A DNA stretch of 64,000 nt from CAVTPU01 sp963736695 (lineage in GTDB: Bacteria; Actinomycetota; Actinomycetes; Mycobacteriales; Micromonosporaceae). The position numbers were made by a program, and so were the translations under genes. This document shows, piece after piece, positions 61,101-64,000 of the stretch. The notes below the pieces were generated by a model. It made no database searches. It saw only the letters and a program-made list of their open reading frames with translations, and was not told the origin of the DNA. Numbering within the stretch: the stretch's first letter is position 1; each line of letters starts with the position of its first letter. Location of the stretch: assembly GCA_963736695.1 (NCBI GenBank), contig CAVTPU010000001.1, positions 434,001 through 498,000 of the forward strand, written 5' to 3'.

Positions 61101-61367
61101 TTCGCCGCGACTCTGCGCGGAGCCCTCGAGGTCGACCAGGATGAGGCCGAGGACGCCCTCTTCAGCCTCGCCGAGGTCTCGAAGAGCAGGGACGAGCTCG
61201 CCCAGTTTCGCCGGGACCGGGAGTCGTGGCGGGCCCGGCTCGACGGGCTGCCGGCCGAACGCGACCGGGAGCTCGCCGCGATCGCCGACCGCTATCGCGA
61301 CCCCGCCATGCACCTTTTCACCGTCGCCGTCGTCTTCGTCGTGCCGAAACGGGAGGCCACCCGATGA
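58110..61367 (+). CDS. drmD: SNF2-like helicase, DISARM DrmD-like
   Basis: A 1085-residue superfamily-2 helicase. RecA-like motifs: Walker A LLLADDVGLGKTIEAG (about 149), DEAH box LLILDEAHHVAP (about 268), SATPHNG (motif III), a second lobe with VVFTEYRDTQLW, ATDAASEGIDLQ and QRIGRIDRYGQ (about 627). A long C-terminal part (about 700-1085) is helical, ending in a coiled-coil-like segment. Length, DDVGLGKT and GRIDRYGQ match the SNF2-like helicase DrmD of class 1 DISARM. GTG 58110 overlaps the upstream stop (GTGA), and the downstream gene starts at ATGA. It is part of a probable defence operon; the DISARM call is inferred. Confidence 0.75.
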   Translation: MTDVPNAPTSTTRTSTKSRGKPKDRSLEIGRLVEVRGRRWVIGDLQPGPRNTLVSLSSVEDGRFGETLDVIWEIERGASVLPSGTLPEVTERGFDQPEHLAAFLDAVRWSAVTSAEAKTLQAPFRSGVAIENYQLEPVARAIDAPRVNLLLADDVGLGKTIEAGLVAQELLLRHRARRIMIVCPAGLTVKWHDEMAEKFGLEFTVIDTERCGIVRRTYGSAANPFEVYPLCIVSLPWLRGQKAQRLLDELLPASGPSFPRTFDLLILDEAHHVAPSAPKQVYAVDSQQTKLIRRMAPHFSHRLFLSATPHNGHETSFQALLEILDDQRFARGVPPDKAAVADIVVRRLKRSIVSDDGTPRFVARTTEPITVTYPESERQVHALLKEFAALRRRRLVTQRGRRATDLVTLLLKKRLFSSPKAFAHTVEVYLETLRGRARAAGAVTTAVADDVPEWLDAFFDDVATFDDEQLAEAEDDALARTRSMQPDATDDEIALLERMEAWAREHEARADAKATELLNYLTAVCRPDGTLWTNERVVVFTEYRDTQLWLADLMRQHGLGGDRVALLFGGMATDEREQLRLAFQTDPTEHPVRILLATDAASEGIDLQKHCHRLVNYDIPFNPNKLEQRIGRIDRYGQTQPPEVRHFIGTGWGHAVDTYEADLEFLARVAVKVARMEEDLGSVNAVLADAVQRTMLGERVDPDMVERAGATRPRGATRSGGAGGGARSAGPDLPAESNVRDQVRRLRDNVDETVRTLGITPPAVKRVVETALSLARQQPLRPHVDDKHLVDGLFAVPPLTGYWQRATAGLTEKLRRGDEPPRQRPITFDPATVKGRDDDIVLAHLGHPLVAMSTELLRAAVSNREVGLHRVCAVVSDDPALEETLVGAYSRFVLVGADGVRLHEEVIHAGGWAPEGGRFRRLENLTVLGGLLDRGLSTGVPAADLVRRRLADRWERISPGLTNAIEWRAQTRQESLRRTLGQREEAERNRLATNLDLFAATLRGALEVDQDEAEDALFSLAEVSKSRDELAQFRRDRESWRARLDGLPAERDRELAAIADRYRDPAMHLFTVAVVFVVPKREATR

Positions 61368-64000
61368 GCCGCGCGTTCACCCGCCACCCCGGGCCGGACA
61401 GCGTCACCCAGCACCGCGACTGGTTGGGTCTGGTCGAGACGACCGGCCCGTTCCTCAGCCTGCCGGTGTTGCGCACCGCGTGGCCCAGCCTCGACCCGGT
61501 TGAGAAGCCGACCCGTGACCGGCTGCGTGCCGAGCACGCCGAGTGGCTCGACGCGACCGGCCCCGGCCAGGCCGCCTGGATCGACTATGTGTTGCGTGAG
61601 CTGCTCGAGTGGGGCGACACCCTGCACATGGCCGACGGCCAAGGCGACGACGGCCGAGGCGACGACGAGACCGGGGCGTTGGACGCCTTCACGGTGACCG
61701 TCGCCGAGCACCAGACCACGATCACCCCGACCTTCGCCGTGGTGGAGCCGGGCGAAGACGCGAAATCGTCGACCACCCGGCTGCTCGGCCTGGTCTGCCC
61801 ACCCCAGCAGCAGCCCACCGCCCGCATTCCCGGCGAGGCCTGGTCGGCGACCCCGGCCGACCGTCTCGCCCACCTGTGCCGGGTGCACAAGGTGCCGCTC
61901 GGCCTGGTCACCAACGGCCGATGGTGGGTGCTGGTGTGGGTCGGCAAACGGGTCACGACCACCGCCACCTTCGACGCGGTCTCGTGGCCGGAGACGGCCG
62001 AACGCACCGTGCTGCGCGCCTTCGTGTCGCTGCTGTGCCGGCGACGGTTCTTCGGGGTGCCCGAGGCGGAGCGCCTCGACGGGCTGCTCGCGAAGAGTCT
62101 CGACAGCCAGGAAGAGATCACCGAGGCGCTCGGCGTGCAGGTGCGCAGCGCCGTCGAGCTGCTCGTGGCCGCGTTCGGACGCATCGAGACCGACGATCGG
62201 CGGCGCGGCGGGCCCGGCTTCGGCGACACCAGCGCCTATGACGTCTATCGGGGCGCGGTCACGGTCATGATGCGCGTCGTGTTCCTGCTCTTCGCCGAGG
62301 AACGTCGACTGCTGCCATCCGACAACGACGTCTATGCCGCCGCCTATTCGGCGGGCCGGTTGTGCGCCGAGCTCGAGCAGCGGGCCATCGACACGAGCGA
62401 AGAGGCCCTGGAGCATTCGACGGCCGCGTGGCAGCGGCTGCTCGCCCTCTGCGACGCGACCTTTCACGGGGTGGAGCACCCCCGGTTGACGATGCACGGT
62501 CACGCCGGGTCGCTGTTCGACCCGGCGGAACACCCGTGGTTGCCGACCACTGTGGACGACCGGACTGTGCTGCATGTGCTGCAATCCGTACAATATGTTG
62601 AGATTGGTTCTGGCAAGGCGCGGGAGCGCCGCACTCTCAGCTTCAAGACCCTCGACGTCGAGCAGATCGGCTATGTCTATGAGGGCCTGCTGTCGTTTGA
62701 GGGGCTGCGCGCGCACGACGTGACGGTCGGCCTCATCGGCAAGGTGGGCCTCGAAGACGAGGTGCCGCTGAGCACCCTGCGGGACTTGGCCGACAAGGCT
62801 GTCGACGTGGCGGGCCTGGCTGACCTGCTCGCCGAGAAATACAAGGATTCGAAGATCGGCTCGGCCGCCGCGCTGGCCAAACGCCTCGCCCCGCCCGATG
62901 ACACCGCGCGGGAGGAGGCCCGCAGGCGGCTGCTCGCCGTCACCAACGGCGACTATCCGATGGCCGAGTCGCTGCTGCCGTTCATCGGTGTGATCCGCGA
63001 CGACCTGCGTGGCCTGCCGATGGTGATCCTGCCCGGCGGGCTCTATGTCACCGAGTCGCGGTTGCGCAAGAACACCGGCACGCACTACACGCCGCGCGAA
63101 CTCGCCGAGGAGGTCGTCGAGGGAGCTTTAGAACCTTTGGTGTACGCCCCAGGGCCGCTGCAGACCGCCGACACGGCCCAGTGGCGACCCAAGTCCAGTG
63201 CCGAGATCCTGTCGCTCACGGTCGCCGACATCGCGATGGGGTCGGCCGCGTTCCTCGTCGCGGCGGCCCGCTATCTCGCCGGACACCTCATCGACGCCTG
63301 GTCGCGTGAGGGCGACGCGCAGGCGCGCGCCTATCAGGCGACCGCCGACGACCGCCCGGCCGACGCCGACGACGACCCGGTGGTGATCAGGGCCCGGCGC
63401 GCCATCATCGAACACTGCCTCTATGGCGTGGACATCAACCCGATGGCCGTCGAGATGGCGAAACTGTCACTGTGGCTGGTCTCGATGGACCCGAAGCTGC
63501 CGTTCACCTTCCTCGACGACCGCCTGGCCTCCGGTGACACGCTGCTCGGCATCACCTCGCTCGACCAGTTGGAACACATGCACCTCGACCCCGCGAAGGG
63601 TCGCGAGATTCACGAGGGTGGCCTGCTCGACTTCACCGCCGGGGTGCGCGAACTGGTCGCCGAGGTGGCCGACATCCGTCGGGGCATCGCGGAGATCGCC
63701 GATGACGACGATCCGTTGCTGGCGCAGGACGAGAAGCGCCACCTGCTCGACGACTCGATCGAGCGGACGACGCAGGCCAGATTCCTCGCCGACCTGACCG
63801 TGGGCGCCGCGCTCGCCAACGCCAAGCGGGGCGAGCAGGGCATGCGAGACGGCTCACTCGCGGCCGCGAACCAATCGCGGCTCGCCCTCTCGGGATCGCT
63901 GGAGGACAAGGAGAAGGCCGAGACTCAGCGCCGGGCCTGGCTCGCCGTCGACCAGGTGCCCGGATCGTTCGCACGGCAGCCGCTGCACTGGCCGCTGGTG
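61364..64000 (+). CDS. drmMI: Eco57I-type DNA methylase, DISARM DrmMI-like (3' truncated by window)
   Basis: The first 879 codons of a large methylase. An N-terminal domain of about 530 residues without catalytic motifs (VFLLFAEERRLLPSDNDVY, QIGYVYEGLLSFEG) precedes KNTGTHYTPRELAEEVVEGA, then a variant motif I (VADIAMGSAAFLVAAARYLA) and LYGVDINPMAVEMAKLSLWL, all typical of Eco57I/PglX-type adenine methylases. The NPPF motif IV would lie beyond the window. Overlap ATGA with the helicase gene. In DISARM this place is taken by drmMI. Remaining genes of the system are outside the window. Confidence 0.75.
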   Translation, partial: MSRAFTRHPGPDSVTQHRDWLGLVETTGPFLSLPVLRTAWPSLDPVEKPTRDRLRAEHAEWLDATGPGQAAWIDYVLRELLEWGDTLHMADGQGDDGRGDDETGALDAFTVTVAEHQTTITPTFAVVEPGEDAKSSTTRLLGLVCPPQQQPTARIPGEAWSATPADRLAHLCRVHKVPLGLVTNGRWWVLVWVGKRVTTTATFDAVSWPETAERTVLRAFVSLLCRRRFFGVPEAERLDGLLAKSLDSQEEITEALGVQVRSAVELLVAAFGRIETDDRRRGGPGFGDTSAYDVYRGAVTVMMRVVFLLFAEERRLLPSDNDVYAAAYSAGRLCAELEQRAIDTSEEALEHSTAAWQRLLALCDATFHGVEHPRLTMHGHAGSLFDPAEHPWLPTTVDDRTVLHVLQSVQYVEIGSGKARERRTLSFKTLDVEQIGYVYEGLLSFEGLRAHDVTVGLIGKVGLEDEVPLSTLRDLADKAVDVAGLADLLAEKYKDSKIGSAAALAKRLAPPDDTAREEARRRLLAVTNGDYPMAESLLPFIGVIRDDLRGLPMVILPGGLYVTESRLRKNTGTHYTPRELAEEVVEGALEPLVYAPGPLQTADTAQWRPKSSAEILSLTVADIAMGSAAFLVAAARYLAGHLIDAWSREGDAQARAYQATADDRPADADDDPVVIRARRAIIEHCLYGVDINPMAVEMAKLSLWLVSMDPKLPFTFLDDRLASGDTLLGITSLDQLEHMHLDPAKGREIHEGGLLDFTAGVRELVAEVADIRRGIAEIADDDDPLLAQDEKRHLLDDSIERTTQARFLADLTVGAALANAKRGEQGMRDGSLAAANQSRLALSGSLEDKEKAETQRRAWLAVDQVPGSFARQPLHWPLV

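Noticed and set aside
57747..61313. Minus-strand frame of about 1190 codons
   Set aside because: Antisense to the helicase and methylase genes, with no recognisable domain; a GC-skew artefact.

Overview
The window is a 64-kb stretch of a high-GC actinomycete chromosome. The evidence is GC-rich coding with C/G third positions, many GTG starts, and families typical of actinomycetes: an AfsR/SARP-type regulator, DUF2690, HelR, a SigE-family ECF sigma factor, a PASTA-less Ser/Thr kinase and an LPXTG surface protein. Many genes show a TANNNT hexamer 6-9 bases before the start codon, the layout of leaderless actinobacterial transcripts. The genus cannot be fixed from the sequence. Tyrosine is mostly encoded by TAT, unusual at this GC content. 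No rRNA, tRNA, CRISPR array or intact transposon was seen.

0-8 kb: end of a CAP-domain protein, a DUF2690 secreted protein, a lipoprotein, a HelR-type RNA polymerase-recycling ATPase (family linked to rifamycin tolerance), a large AfsR-like regulator and a divergent secreted ricin-type lectin preceded by three 13-bp direct repeats. 8-12 kb: a complete polyamine-type ABC importer operon (potADBC order). 12-24 kb: a lipoprotein, PfkB sugar kinase, DUF389 membrane protein, VOC protein, LPITG-anchored DUF11 protein, NarL-type two-component pair, PAF-acetylhydrolase-like lipoprotein, a 2'-5' RNA ligase-like protein, an MFS exporter and a Deinococcus Rnl-like RNA ligase.

24-37 kb: a PAP2-like membrane protein, a glycosyltransferase carrying a c-di-GMP-receptor-like MshEN domain with an overlapping membrane partner, ileS, a divergent glycosyltransferase pair (GT2-GtrA and GT39) and an OmpR-type two-component pair with 11-bp-phased repeats in the shared promoter. 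37.7-41.1 kb: a small accessory patch (YefM/RelE toxin-antitoxin, Syd-like protein, HEAT-repeat protein) that uses TAC for Tyr more than its surroundings.

41-49 kb: an ECF sigma factor with its own promoter and probable anti-sigma factor, a Ser/Thr kinase, an IS630 transposase remnant, a leucine-rich-repeat gene built of nearly identical 69-bp units, DUF1622, a Cys-cluster/pentapeptide protein, an F420-reductase-like dehydrogenase and a TPR protein with an internal duplication. 49.8-55 kb: an Fe-S NADPH oxidoreductase coupled to pyruvate:ferredoxin oxidoreductase (nifJ), which carries a +1 frameshift in this sequence. A hairpin-rich intergenic region follows.

56-64 kb: three overlapping genes encode an HTH/N6-adenine methylase, an SNF2-like helicase resembling DISARM DrmD and an Eco57I-type methylase resembling DrmMI, which runs off the window. 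This is the best candidate for a phage-defence system; whether drmA, drmB and drmC follow cannot be seen here.
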